NCBI GenBank assembly: GCA_023229985.1
Contig: JALNYF010000001.1
Location: 1 to 64,000 of the forward strand
Length of the DNA: 64,000 nt
Origin: Bacteroidales bacterium
GTDB taxonomy: Bacteria; Bacteroidota; Bacteroidia; Bacteroidales; WCHB1-69
Direction of reading: 5' to 3'
How positions within the stretch are numbered: position 1 is the first letter of the stretch; the number at the start of each line of letters is the position of its first letter. Both the position numbers and the translations under genes were made by a program. Under the pieces are notes generated by a model, which had not been told where the DNA came from, did not search any database, and saw nothing but the letters and a program-made list of their open reading frames with translations. This document shows positions 1 to 9,604 of this stretch, in pieces.

Positions 1-2582
1 TGGAAAATCTTTTTGCTTATACCGATTATACTATCTCTGTTCAAGCTGTCTGCTCTGAAACCGATAGCAGTGATTGGAGTCCGACAGTGGCGTTTAGGAC
101 TGAATGTGAGGCTTTGACTACATTCCCATGGACAGAAGACTTCGAAAGTGTTACCACTCCGGCATTACCCATTTGTTGGAGTTATATTAATAATAACGAG
201 GATGGAGACTACTGGAAAACATTCACCAGCTATGGTGTCAACTCTTCTAAAGCTGCCGGTATTTATACCGATATAAACAATGGTAATAATGACGACTATT
301 TGGTTCTTCCACAGTTTACATTGACCGGGAATCAGCGATTAATTTATAGTGTCAGAGCGTATAGTACGGGAGAACCGAATGATTATAGAGTTGTGCTCTC
401 TACTACAGGAAGTGATCCGACTGACTTTACTAATGTGCTGATGCCATTAACACAAGTTGATTATACGACTATGACAGAAATTGATCCTATTGATTTGTCT
501 GCTTACTCCGGAGATGTTTACATTGCTATCCATATTCCTGCAGGTGGTCTCGACGGTTGGTATATTTATTTCGACAATTTTATTGTAGAAGACATTCCTA
601 CTTGTTTGAAACCAACCGATGTAGACACGAACTTGGTTATGCCAACGTATGCTGAAATTGGATGGACTGCTAACTCCGGCGAAACTTCTTGGCTTGTAAA
701 AGTAAATGGTGTGGATACGTTGGTTACTGATAATCCGGCTACTCTATTGAATTTAACCGCCAATACCGATTATACGGTACAAGTACAGGCAATTTGTAGC
801 GAAACCGACAGCAGCCAGTGGAGCAATCCAATTTCTTTTTATACCGGATTTTGTATTCCTGCTCCTACTTCTATAGATGGAGATGGTATTACCAATGTAA
901 CTTTCGGACAAACGCAAATAGTGAATAACAACACTCACCCGACCGCTGCACCTTATTATGGTGATTATACTGCTCAAGTGGGTGACGGACAACAAGGTAC
1001 GCCTGTTACCGTAAATATTACGTATGCAACAGGTCAGACTTATGGAACACCTATTTGGGTTAATTGGAATAATGACTGCGAATTTACTGATGATGAGCTA
1101 GTTTATTGGGGTACTTCTACTGATGTCGAGCCAACTACTTTAACAGCAAGCTTTACTATTCCTTTAGGTACACCCCTTGGAAACTACAGCATGCGTATTG
1201 GTGGTTCAGATTACCAATTCGATAATGCTGACAATTTGGATCCTTGTTTGAGTACATCTTGGACCATTTATGAAGATTATACTTTGCAAGTGGTAGAAGC
1301 TCCTGCTTGCTTACCGGTAGTGGATGTAGAGATAAATAATATTACTGCTCACGAAGCAGAAGTATCTTGGACAGAGCAAGGTTCTGCCGTAAATTGGATT
1401 ATCTTGTTGAACGACAGCTCAATCGTCGTTACTGAGAATCCTTATTTATTGGAAAATATTTCTGCCGATACCTATTATACCGTATCTGTTCAAGCTATTT
1501 GTTCGGAAACCGATACTAGCGCGTTGAGTATCCCTACTTCATTTACGACCTTCTGTGAAATTATAACTGTAACAGATAATACTCCTTTTGAAGAAGGCTT
1601 TGAAAACGACTTTGGTTGTTGGTCACAAGTATATGATGTGGCAACCCAAGATTGGATTATTACTAATTCAACTACACAAATTCAACCATACGAAGGAAGC
1701 TCATTTGCTGCATTTGGTGCGGAATCTTTTGGCGGTGAAGCAACGAAATTGATTTCTCCGCTTCTGGATATTACCGGCGTTACCAATCCTTATGTTAAAT
1801 TTGCACACACTCAACCCGCTTGGGATAGTGACCAAAATCAATTGGTAGTTTATTATAGAGCCTCTCAAACCGATCCATGGACGGAATTAGTATCATATAC
1901 CAATAACATTACTGCTTGGACATTGGATTCAGTTCAGCTTCCTAATGCCTCTGCCACGTATCAAGTTGCGTTCAAAGGTGTTGATTTTTATGGATATGAA
2001 GTTTCTCTAGATGCTGTTTTCGTTGGAAATATTATAATCCCTGAACCCGCTTGTGAAACACCTACCAACGTTACCGTTGTTCCGGATAGTAATTCTGCGG
2101 TTGTTTCTTGGACAGCTACAGATGAAACTTCTTGGAACATTGAGTATGGTCCTGCCGGTTTCACACAAGGTGCCGGTACCATGATCAACGATGTGACCAC
2201 CAATCCTTACACCATTACCAACCTGACTCCGGAAACACCTTACGATGTTTACGTACAAGCTATTTGTAGCGAAGATTCCATTACCGATTGGTCAGCAGTT
2301 CAAAGTTTCACTACCACGACGGTGGGCATCGCAGAGTATGAAGGTTTGAACGTATCCTTGTACCCGAATCCTGCCAATAGCGAAATCAATGTTCAACTCT
2401 CAGCTAGTTTGCATAACGGTCAAATCGCTATCTACGATGTTTATGGTAAATTATTAAAACAAGTTGCCGTTGAAGGGAACTTAACTACCATTAATATCCA
2501 AAATATGGCTTCCGGTGTTTATTTCGTTCGTATTTTAGACGGAAATAATATCCTTCAAACTATGAAAGTGGTGAAGAAATAA
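1..2582 (+). CDS. T9SS-secreted multidomain adhesin-like protein (5' end outside window)
   Basis: The reading frame is already open at base 3, so this is the C-terminal ~859 residues of a larger protein; the first in-window GTG at 87 lies inside a fibronectin type III (FN3) repeat and is not the real start. Visible domains in order: the end of an FN3 unit, a cleaved-adhesin/MAM-like jelly-roll (starting PFTEDFE-like, here PWTEDFESV), an FN3 unit, a GEVED-type domain (WVNWNNDCEFTDDE), another FN3, a second jelly-roll (FEEGFENDFGCW), a final FN3, and a type A T9SS sorting domain of ~75 residues with the YPNPA motif and a lysine end (VVKK). FN3 units share the AICSETDSS signature. Known of the family: such tails direct export through the T9SS with cell-surface anchoring. 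The ligand or substrate is not evident; no catalytic domain is visible. A strong terminator follows. Confidence 0.9.
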   Translation, partial: ENLFAYTDYTISVQAVCSETDSSDWSPTVAFRTECEALTTFPWTEDFESVTTPALPICWSYINNNEDGDYWKTFTSYGVNSSKAAGIYTDINNGNNDDYLVLPQFTLTGNQRLIYSVRAYSTGEPNDYRVVLSTTGSDPTDFTNVLMPLTQVDYTTMTEIDPIDLSAYSGDVYIAIHIPAGGLDGWYIYFDNFIVEDIPTCLKPTDVDTNLVMPTYAEIGWTANSGETSWLVKVNGVDTLVTDNPATLLNLTANTDYTVQVQAICSETDSSQWSNPISFYTGFCIPAPTSIDGDGITNVTFGQTQIVNNNTHPTAAPYYGDYTAQVGDGQQGTPVTVNITYATGQTYGTPIWVNWNNDCEFTDDELVYWGTSTDVEPTTLTASFTIPLGTPLGNYSMRIGGSDYQFDNADNLDPCLSTSWTIYEDYTLQVVEAPACLPVVDVEINNITAHEAEVSWTEQGSAVNWIILLNDSSIVVTENPYLLENISADTYYTVSVQAICSETDTSALSIPTSFTTFCEIITVTDNTPFEEGFENDFGCWSQVYDVATQDWIITNSTTQIQPYEGSSFAAFGAESFGGEATKLISPLLDITGVTNPYVKFAHTQPAWDSDQNQLVVYYRASQTDPWTELVSYTNNITAWTLDSVQLPNASATYQVAFKGVDFYGYEVSLDAVFVGNIIIPEPACETPTNVTVVPDSNSAVVSWTATDETSWNIEYGPAGFTQGAGTMINDVTTNPYTITNLTPETPYDVYVQAICSEDSITDWSAVQSFTTTTVGIAEYEGLNVSLYPNPANSEINVQLSASLHNGQIAIYDVYGKLLKQVAVEGNLTTINIQNMASGVYFVRILDGNNILQTMKVVKK

Positions 2583-2602
2583 TTGCCGTATTTTACCATC
2601 AA

Positions 2603-2634
2603 GGGGCTGTGCGAAAGTACAGCCCCTTTTTTTT
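2603..2634 (+). terminator. Rho-independent terminator after the first T9SS gene
   Basis: A 10-bp stem (GGGGCTGTGC paired with GTACAGCCCC, one G-T wobble) closes a GAAA tetraloop at 2613-2616 and is followed by eight T residues at 2627-2634. It lies 20 bases after the stop codon of the T9SS gene. Confidence 0.92.
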
Positions 2635-2671
2635 GTTGTAACAATACTAATGTTATGTTATTATTTGCGGC

Positions 2672-2717
2672 GAGATTTTTCCCAATGAACAATATTTCAT
2701 TGGGGCCGGAAAATCTC
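2672..2717. repeat. Two-part hairpin-forming inverted repeat
   Basis: Bases 2672-2679 (GAGATTTT) pair with 2710-2717, and 2681-2689 (CCCAATGAA) pair with 2696-2704. The loop is 6 bases and there is an asymmetric bulge at 2705-2709. There is no T run, so it is not an ordinary terminator. Function unknown. Confidence 0.7.
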
Positions 2718-2732
2718 TTTTAACACTGCCGG

Positions 2733-2778
2733 ATATTGTTATTGAACATCGTTATATGATGTCGAATTATAACAATAT
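2733..2778. repeat. Long hairpin-forming inverted repeat
   Basis: ATATTGTTAT at 2733-2742 pairs perfectly with 2769-2778. An inner arm ACATC at 2746-2750 pairs with GATGT at 2758-2762, giving a nearly continuous ~18-bp stem with a 7-base loop. An outer CCGGATA at 2729-2735 and TATCCGG at 2795-2801 offer an alternative closing pair. Function unknown; it may be a structured RNA or remnant palindromic element. Confidence 0.65.
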
Positions 2779-2984
2779 TATATTTTTTTATTGCTATCCG
2801 GTAAATAATAAATATTTTTGATTAATCTATTAGTATTGAGTAAATTACAGCGGTTCATATTTTGTCGGGCTTACATTTTCGAAGAATGTATAATGCATAA
2901 GAAATCCGAAGGATTACTTCGGGTTAAAACAGATGTTTCTCATTTTTTCTCATGTCTAATTCCCTTGAAACGTTTATATTTGTT

Positions 2985-3187
2985 GCGTACCTACGGCAAG
3001 CCATTTTCGTGCGGGCAATTCGTTTTCTACCAAGCGTTTGTCCCTACGGGACATGGTTATACGCAATTGCATTATGTTTTAATTTTTTAATTTATGATTT
3101 CAATTTTCTCTCTCCTTATTTCGTCCCGTAGGGACGGTCGTTTGGTAAAATAACCGCAGAACATAATATGAGCGTGCCGTAGGTACG
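2985..3187. repeat. Composite inverted repeat with CCGTAGG-type palindromic cores
   Basis: The left arm (2985-3052) runs from GCGTACCTACGGCA to GTCCCTACGGGAC. The right arm (3123-3187) is the same module inverted, from GTCCCGTAGGGAC to TGCCGTAGGTACGC. The TTTTCTACCAAGCG segment of the left arm is also mirrored (CGTTTGGTAAAA) in the right. The arms are separated by ~70 AT-rich bases. A third degenerate core, CCTACGGGG, lies at 3231-3239. No transposase is present. This looks like a dispersed intergenic palindromic repeat (REP-like), but copy number elsewhere cannot be judged from one window. Confidence 0.75.
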
Positions 3188-3312
3188 CCCCATTCCATGT
3201 TTACAAAACATACATTACAAACATACGAATCCTACGGGGTCGGACGCCACTGCATTACAATATTTATTGAACAGCAAAAGATTTTTTTAAAATAAATTTG
3301 AATTATATAAAT

Positions 3313-3320
3313 TATTTTTG
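3313..3320 (+). promoter_or_regulatory. Bacteroidota -7 promoter element (TATTTTTG)
   Basis: The sequence matches the TAnnTTTG consensus used by the Bacteroidota primary sigma factor and lies ~70 bases before the ATG at 3389. No -33 TTG at good spacing is obvious. Confidence 0.5.
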
Positions 3321-3388
3321 TATTTTTACGCCTTAATTTTTAAAATGTATATTAACTTCGTGCAATAGTTTTTTAGTTCATTTTCAAT

Positions 3389-6300
3389 ATGATAAGAAAA
3401 TATTTTTTATTATTGTTTTTTCTTGTTGTGGTTCAATTACCCGATTTATGGTCTCAATGTACGGTAAGTGTTGAAGCAAGTTCCAGTTCGATTTGTCGTG
3501 GAGCAAGCGTCAATTTATCAGCCTCGGTGGGTGGCAGTAATATTAATAATTGCGGGCAAACGGTGAATATGAGCAATACCACCACGATTGTCAATTGCGG
3601 TACAGGGGTTTGTTTTTATGATGCCGGCGGTCAGTATGGAAGTTATGCCAATAGTACCTCTTATACTCAAACCTTTACTTCAAATAATGGCAGTGCGATT
3701 ACCATCTATTTTGTGTCCGCTTCCTTGGAAAGCTCTTTTGACGAATTATACATTTATGAAGGTCCCAATACTTCCGGGAATTTGCTCAATTCGGGGAACC
3801 TATATGGTGGTTTGTCGGGTATGACCTATACAAGCAATAGCAGTAGTATTACCGTGCAGTTTACTCCTGACGGGAGCGTTACATACGATGGGTGGGCTGC
3901 TGTTATTTCGTGTAATGCGTGCAGCAATTATACCTATGCGTGGAGTAACGGAAGTACGGGAAGTAATATCAGTGTGTCCCCTAATACTACCACAACATAC
4001 ACAGTTACAGTGACTTCTGCCAATTGTTGTACCGCTACTGCTTCTACTACCGTTACGGTTGCCAACTGTGAAAACGGGACAGCTTGCCCCAGTGTTAATA
4101 TTTTAAACAATATTAATAATAATGAATATATTATTCCGGTGACCTGCAATAACTCGTGTGTAACACTTTCGGCAGATATTACGGCCACAGCTCCCTATTC
4201 AGACCACTATACAGTTAGTTCCATTCCTTATAATCCACCGTTTGGCTTTACCAGTGGGACGCGCATTTTTGCAAATGCCAGCGATGATACGTGGGGTGCC
4301 GCTTTGTCTCTTCCTTTCGGCTTCTGCTATTACGGAACCACTTATCATGCCATCACTCCCGGCTCAAACTCCGTGGCAACATTTAGTAATGTTTCCGAAG
4401 GGAGCTCCTGTACGTGGTCATACAGTGCCTCCATTCCCAGCTCGAGCTTGATAACCAATGCAATCTTTGCGGCTTATCGCGATATCTTGCCTACCTCCAC
4501 TTATTATAATTCCGTTACCGGTGACTGCGCTATCTATCAGGGTATTATTGGTAATTATCCATGCCGAAGTTATGTGCTGAGCTATTACAACGTGCCGTTG
4601 TATTCCTGTACATCCACACGCTCTTTTACTACCATGATAGTGCTTTACGAAGGTACAAATGTTATTGATATCTATATCCGAAATGCACCCGTTTGCTCTT
4701 CATGGAACAGTGGTTATGGATTAATCGGTATTCAAAATGCTTCCGGAACGGAAGGCGTTACACCACCAGGAAGAAATACCGGAGCTTGGAGTGCGTCTAA
4801 TGAAGCTTGGCGTTTTACCCCTATCGGCGACCCAATCTATAACTTGACTTGGTACGAAGGAGACGGAATCAATGGAACTGTTTTAGGAACCGACAATACC
4901 TTGGAAGTATGTCCCACCGTTGATACGTATTATACCCTCCGTATGCAATATACCGCCTGCAACGGCGAGCAATTTGACATCACCAGCACAGTACAAGTAG
5001 TCTTGGATAATGCTATCGGGGAATTAAATATTACTGCGACCGAAATGACCCTTTGCAACGGACAGTCTTCCACACTTACTCTGAATAGCAATGCAAACAT
5101 TACTTCCTATTTGTGGAGTACAGGTGCAACTACCCCCACAATTACTGTAACGCCAACTCAAACAACAACTTACACCTGCACAATAACTACCGGTCAGAAC
5201 TGCACCGGATCGGCTTCTATTGTAATTACCGTTGATCCCATAGCACAAATTTCCATTATTGCTACCGACTCTTCCCTCTGCTTGGGAGAATCTGCCGTAT
5301 TGTCCACTACCGCTGCCGGCGGTGCACAATTTTTGTGGAGTACGGGGGAAAGCTCTGCTTCCATTACCGTAACTCCAACTGCCAATACAACTTATTCATG
5401 CACCGTTACCAATTCGTCGGGTTGTATGGCTTCTGCATCCCTTTTGATTACGACCACTCCTTTACCTTTTGTTACCCTGACCGCTTCGCCCCAACAACTC
5501 TGTTTGGGTGAGTCTTCCACACTTACTGCCTCCGCCCCACAAGCCAACACTTATTTATGGAACACCGGCGCAAATACCGCTTCTATTACGATAACTCCAT
5601 CAATAACAACAACTTATAGCTGTACTATTACCAATACTAACGGCTGTAACGGACATAATACGATTACCGTTACGGTCAATTCGGCTCCTCAATTAGCTGT
5701 ATCCGCTCAGCCTGATACCATTTGTGCCAATGCAACATCCACCATCACTGCGTCCGGTGCTGACACTTATGTTTGGAGCAACGGACAAACTTCCTCTTCC
5801 ATTACGGTTGGTGCCGGAACGTATAGTGTGACCGGAACGCGAACCAATTGCGTAGCCGATACAACTCTCACCATCTTTGAATATCCGCCATTTCAAATCT
5901 CCTTAAATCCGATTTCTTCTACGTGCGAACATGCCAATGGGTCAATAATACCCACAACTAATGGTACATATCCGCCTTTTACCTATTTGTGGAGCAATGG
6001 GGCTACAGACGATACACTTCGCGATGTCTTGGCGGGAACCTATTCTGTAACAGCTACTGACAGAGTGGGTTGCACGAGCACTGCTACTGCCATCATCAAC
6101 GATATGACTCCGGTCGTTTCCATTGAGGAACAAACTCAATCTCATTGCGAACAAAGCGATGCCATGGCATCCATTCTGGTTACCGGCGGCACCGGAAATT
6201 ACACCTACGATTGGCATTTAACCCCTAACGTGACTACGTCCGCTGTGAGCGGATTAGCTGCCGGTTCATACATGGTTACCATTGACGATGGGAATTGCAC

Positions 6301-6862
6301 GATTGACTTTCCCGTTATCATAACAGAAGCACCCGCACCAACCGCTTGTTTTAGATTAAGTCCTTCCATTGCTATGGCGGGTACAACCGTGGTGCACTAT
6401 ATTAATTGCTCCACAAATGGTACATTTTGGTTTTGGACTTTTGGCGATGGCGATGAATCAACGATGTCATCACCCACTCACGTCTATTCCACCCCCGGCT
6501 TTTATGATGTCGTTCTGGTAGTTACAGATGAATTTAATTGCACTGCAAACACGCACTTGGAAATAGAGGTGGTGGACGGAACTACTTTCTATATGCCTAA
6601 CGCCTTTACTCCTGACGGAGACGGACTCAATGAAACCATCAAACCTGTTTTAACCAACTGTATGTCGGATAGTTATGAGTTTATTATTTTTGACCGATGG
6701 GGGAAAATGGTTTTCCGTACCACCGAAATTAACCATGGATGGGACGGGATTTATAACGGAAAAATGGTTTCTATGATGACCACTTTTGTCTATACCATTC
6801 ATTATAGCGATATTATGGGAACGCCGCACCAGAAAGTGGGCTCTTTTACGCTGTTGCCGTAA
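3389..6862 (+). CDS. T9SS type B cargo protein with CUB, Ig-like and PKD domains
   Basis: The 1157-residue product has an N-terminal signal peptide (MIRKYFLLLFFLVVV). A CUB-like domain spans ~65-176 (SSFDELYIYEGP, YDGWAAVISC). A large Cys-containing middle region follows. A chain of Ig/PKD-like repeats (~545-870) shares the motif LWSTGATTPTITVTP. A canonical PKD domain near 985-1063 carries FWTFGDGDESTMSSPTHVY. The gliding-motility-type (CHU_C) sorting domain occupies the last ~90 residues (FTPDGDGLNETI, FDRWGKMVF, GWDGIYNGK). Family knowledge: type B tails direct T9SS export, often to filamentous or released adhesins such as SprB. The role is probably adhesive; no catalytic centre is seen. 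It converges on the next gene with one base between stop codons. Confidence 0.92.
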   Translation: MIRKYFLLLFFLVVVQLPDLWSQCTVSVEASSSSICRGASVNLSASVGGSNINNCGQTVNMSNTTTIVNCGTGVCFYDAGGQYGSYANSTSYTQTFTSNNGSAITIYFVSASLESSFDELYIYEGPNTSGNLLNSGNLYGGLSGMTYTSNSSSITVQFTPDGSVTYDGWAAVISCNACSNYTYAWSNGSTGSNISVSPNTTTTYTVTVTSANCCTATASTTVTVANCENGTACPSVNILNNINNNEYIIPVTCNNSCVTLSADITATAPYSDHYTVSSIPYNPPFGFTSGTRIFANASDDTWGAALSLPFGFCYYGTTYHAITPGSNSVATFSNVSEGSSCTWSYSASIPSSSLITNAIFAAYRDILPTSTYYNSVTGDCAIYQGIIGNYPCRSYVLSYYNVPLYSCTSTRSFTTMIVLYEGTNVIDIYIRNAPVCSSWNSGYGLIGIQNASGTEGVTPPGRNTGAWSASNEAWRFTPIGDPIYNLTWYEGDGINGTVLGTDNTLEVCPTVDTYYTLRMQYTACNGEQFDITSTVQVVLDNAIGELNITATEMTLCNGQSSTLTLNSNANITSYLWSTGATTPTITVTPTQTTTYTCTITTGQNCTGSASIVITVDPIAQISIIATDSSLCLGESAVLSTTAAGGAQFLWSTGESSASITVTPTANTTYSCTVTNSSGCMASASLLITTTPLPFVTLTASPQQLCLGESSTLTASAPQANTYLWNTGANTASITITPSITTTYSCTITNTNGCNGHNTITVTVNSAPQLAVSAQPDTICANATSTITASGADTYVWSNGQTSSSITVGAGTYSVTGTRTNCVADTTLTIFEYPPFQISLNPISSTCEHANGSIIPTTNGTYPPFTYLWSNGATDDTLRDVLAGTYSVTATDRVGCTSTATAIINDMTPVVSIEEQTQSHCEQSDAMASILVTGGTGNYTYDWHLTPNVTTSAVSGLAAGSYMVTIDDGNCTIDFPVIITEAPAPTACFRLSPSIAMAGTTVVHYINCSTNGTFWFWTFGDGDESTMSSPTHVYSTPGFYDVVLVVTDEFNCTANTHLEIEVVDGTTFYMPNAFTPDGDGLNETIKPVLTNCMSDSYEFIIFDRWGKMVFRTTEINHGWDGIYNGKMVSMMTTFVYTIHYSDIMGTPHQKVGSFTLLP

Positions 6863-6863
6863 C

Positions 6864-7838
6864 TTATTCTATATCGTCTGTGAAGAATTCCACTTTATTA
6901 TAATATTGTAAAAGTTCTTTTTTATTGCGGGCTTCGTAGCCGATGGCAGCGTTGAGTTGCTCGTGCGGAACGGCTATCGCAATTTCGGAACAGTCACTTG
7001 GCTGTAAAAAAGGAAGAAATCGCCGATGCCATTGTTCTGTCATCACTAATTCTTTAAAAGAAACATGAAATGGTCCGGCTACTAATTGTGTCCCGTTGAT
7101 TAATCCTTCCGACGGGTGCAAACCCACTCGCAAAACAGTGACCTGTCCGGCTTCAAATATTTCCATTGCCGCTATCGAATAATCAATCGCTTGTTCGATG
7201 GTAAGTGGTTGATAATGACCATTTTTATACAATTTCTCTAAAAAGGTATCCTTGATAACCAAAGTCGGATAAATGCGCGTGCATTTTGCTCCGAAGTCAA
7301 CAATTTGCCGTGCCGTTTTTTTAGTTTTTTCAATGGTGTCGAAAGGCAATCCGACCATCATCTGTAAACCTAATGTAAATCCGTAAGAATTAATGAGTTG
7401 AGATGCTTTTTCTACATCTTTCACGGTGTGCCCGCGCCCCGAAAATTGCAACACTTCTTCATCTAACGATTGCGCTCCTAATTCAATTATGCGAACCCCA
7501 TGTTTTTTTAGATTTTCTAATATGGGTTCATTGATATAATCGGGGCGGGTGGAGAGCTGAATGCTCTCGATTTTACCACTTTGCAAGTATGGCTGTACGG
7601 CATCTAAATAGTAGTTTTGTTCTTCTAAAGACATGCCGGTAAATGTACCGCCGAAAAAAGCAATTCGCTTCATTCCGTCTTGTGGAAATGTTCGCAAATA
7701 TTGTTGAATAGTACTGTTAATTTCTTCTAAATCAATGATTTGATGATGATTGGTGATATTGTATTGATTGCAATAGATGCAGCGAAAAGGGCACGCTTTT
7801 TCTGGAATAAAGATGGGAATGGTATAATGTGTTTTCAC
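6864..7838 (-). CDS. Radical SAM protein (Elp3-like fold)
   Basis: The 324-residue protein has the radical SAM cluster motif CPFRCIYC (Cys-x3-Cys-x2-Cys) near residue 17, a glycine-rich SAM-binding GGTFTGM near 65, and the STRPDYI segment typical of the Elp3/YhcC-like branch. These cytosolic enzymes bind a 4Fe-4S cluster and cleave S-adenosylmethionine; the substrate cannot be named from sequence. There is no acetyltransferase domain, unlike true Elp3. It is the last gene of the envelope operon, 11 bases after the MBOAT gene. Confidence 0.85.
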   Translation of the reverse strand: MKTHYTIPIFIPEKACPFRCIYCNQYNITNHHQIIDLEEINSTIQQYLRTFPQDGMKRIAFFGGTFTGMSLEEQNYYLDAVQPYLQSGKIESIQLSTRPDYINEPILENLKKHGVRIIELGAQSLDEEVLQFSGRGHTVKDVEKASQLINSYGFTLGLQMMVGLPFDTIEKTKKTARQIVDFGAKCTRIYPTLVIKDTFLEKLYKNGHYQPLTIEQAIDYSIAAMEIFEAGQVTVLRVGLHPSEGLINGTQLVAGPFHVSFKELVMTEQWHRRFLPFLQPSDCSEIAIAVPHEQLNAAIGYEARNKKELLQYYNKVEFFTDDIE

Positions 7839-7849
7839 TTTCTATTCTC

Positions 7850-9568
7850 TTAGAATTGGAAATAGATGAATGGCTGTAAGTCGGCAGTAATGAATTGATA
7901 CAATAAGAAAACGACCACAACTACAATAATGAGCATCAACCACATGGGTAACATGGCGAAATTTATTCTATACCAACGTTTCCATTTGTCTGGTAGCCAA
8001 TGAATTAACATGCCAACGGCGAACATGATAAAAACGTAAAGGTAGGTATTCAATATTTCCGGTATTTGTGGCAAGTTCCATGTACCTCCAATTTGAGCCA
8101 CCATTAATTTTGCTGTATTCCACGCTGTTTCATTGGCAATGGCAGGGTCTAAATTGGAACCGGAACGGAAGAAAAGTCTTGTGAATGAAATAAATACGAA
8201 TGTAAGAAAGATATACCAACCTCTGTTCAACCAAGGTAGCGGTTTGTTTTTGAAAACCAAGGAATAGAGATTGTCGAGCAAAGTGCCGGCAAAAATCACG
8301 CCGGTCCATACGCAACCTATCATCATGGCAGGGTTCGGGAAGAAATGGTGAAGTACGATGAAAAGAGAAAAAAGGAGGAATGTCAAAATGGAGCGGAGAT
8401 ATTTTTTCAGGACTTTCCAAAGTTTATAAATGAGGATTCCGCAGCCGTTCAGACCGCCCCAAATCATAAAATTCCAGCTTGCGCCGTGCCAAAGACCACC
8501 CAACAACATAGTAATCATTAAGTTGATTTGTGTCCGTACTTTCCCTTTCCGATTTCCGCCAAGGGGAATGTACAAATAATCTTTGAGCCACGTGGAAAGA
8601 GAGATGTGCCACCGTTTCCAGAAATTGCCGGGGTTAGTGGCTTTGTAAGGAGAATCGAAGTTTTGCGGCAAATAAAATCCCATCAACATCGCAACGCCGA
8701 TGGCAATGTCCGTATAACCCGAAAAATCGGCATATACTTGCAAGGAATAGATGAATAATGCCGACAAGTTTTCAAATGCCGTAAAAAGGTTAGGATTGTC
8801 AAAAACGCGGTCCACAAAATTGACGGCAAGATAATCGCTTAAGATGATTTTTTTTATTAAACCGTTGAGAATCCAAAAGATAGCAATTCCGAATTGCCGT
8901 TTGGTGAGAAAAAATTTCTTATATAGTTGAGGTATAAACTGATTGGCGCGGATAATGGGACCTGCAACTAATCCAGGGAAAAAACTGACGTAAAAGCCGA
9001 AATTCAAAATGTTGCTAATGGGGGCAACTTTTTTGCGATAGACATCTACCAAGTAGCTGATACTCTGAAAGACGTAAAAAGAAATCCCTACCGGCAGTAA
9101 AATTTTGGAGGCATCAAAGCGATTGGAGCCGATTAATTCGTTCGTCCATTGTGCAAAATGATTGACTACGGTCAGGTTGCTATGGAAAATGGAATTATAG
9201 ACGTCGGTAAAAAAGTAGGCGTATTTAAAGTAACAAAGGACAAAAAGATTAATGAAGACACCTAAAAAGAGTAGGAATTTGCGCTTGAACGGTGTTTCGG
9301 CGCGGTTGATGACTTTTCCGATGAAAAAGTCGTATAAAGTAGTGAATATCAATATAGTAATGAATAGACCGGAAGTTTTATAGTAAAAAATGAGGCTGAC
9401 AAAAAACAAGAAGGCGTTGCGCAGGAGGCACCGATTTCGCAGCAAAGAAAAAAATGCAAAGACGATGGCGAAAAAAGCCCAAAAATAAAATTGGGTAAAG
9501 AGTAACGGATATTTTTCGTCAAAAGAGAAAATATTAGTAAAAAAGATTCGGAGATTTTCGATATTCAT
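7850..9568 (-). CDS. MBOAT-family membrane O-acyltransferase (AlgI/DltB-like)
   Basis: This 572-residue polytopic membrane protein has the family core: LLPVGISFYVFQSISY, FFPGLVAGPIIRANQF, WHISLSTWLKDYLYIPLGG and the catalytic-His block GGLWHGASWNFMIWGG. The family moves acyl (commonly acetyl) groups across the cytoplasmic membrane to extracytoplasmic polysaccharides or peptidoglycan. In AlgI-type systems the acyl group is received by a periplasmic AlgX/AlgJ SGNH protein, and a candidate of that type lies at 26212-27525, not next door. The substrate is unknown. Confidence 0.93.
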   Translation of the reverse strand: MNIENLRIFFTNIFSFDEKYPLLFTQFYFWAFFAIVFAFFSLLRNRCLLRNAFLFFVSLIFYYKTSGLFITILIFTTLYDFFIGKVINRAETPFKRKFLLFLGVFINLFVLCYFKYAYFFTDVYNSIFHSNLTVVNHFAQWTNELIGSNRFDASKILLPVGISFYVFQSISYLVDVYRKKVAPISNILNFGFYVSFFPGLVAGPIIRANQFIPQLYKKFFLTKRQFGIAIFWILNGLIKKIILSDYLAVNFVDRVFDNPNLFTAFENLSALFIYSLQVYADFSGYTDIAIGVAMLMGFYLPQNFDSPYKATNPGNFWKRWHISLSTWLKDYLYIPLGGNRKGKVRTQINLMITMLLGGLWHGASWNFMIWGGLNGCGILIYKLWKVLKKYLRSILTFLLFSLFIVLHHFFPNPAMMIGCVWTGVIFAGTLLDNLYSLVFKNKPLPWLNRGWYIFLTFVFISFTRLFFRSGSNLDPAIANETAWNTAKLMVAQIGGTWNLPQIPEILNTYLYVFIMFAVGMLIHWLPDKWKRWYRINFAMLPMWLMLIIVVVVVFLLYQFITADLQPFIYFQF

Positions 9569-9604
9569 TATTCAGATTGAAATGGAGTGCAATTAATAGG
9601 ATGT

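Larger units (their letters stand above)
2583..3388. other. 806-base non-coding intergenic region
   Basis: No convincing gene is present. The short open frame at 2818-3090 lies over the palindromic repeat arms and has no domain, signal peptide or start-site support. The content is a terminator, two hairpin-forming repeats, the composite inverted repeat and a promoter -7 element for the next gene. Confidence 0.75.

Noticed and set aside
2818..3090. 90-residue plus-strand open frame
   Set aside because: It overlies the left arm of the composite inverted repeat, has no signal peptide, domain or promoter of its own, and its composition is that of repeat and AT-rich spacer.
2985..3239. CRISPR array
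   Set aside because: The repeats are inverted, few, unevenly spaced and lack regular spacers; there are no cas genes.
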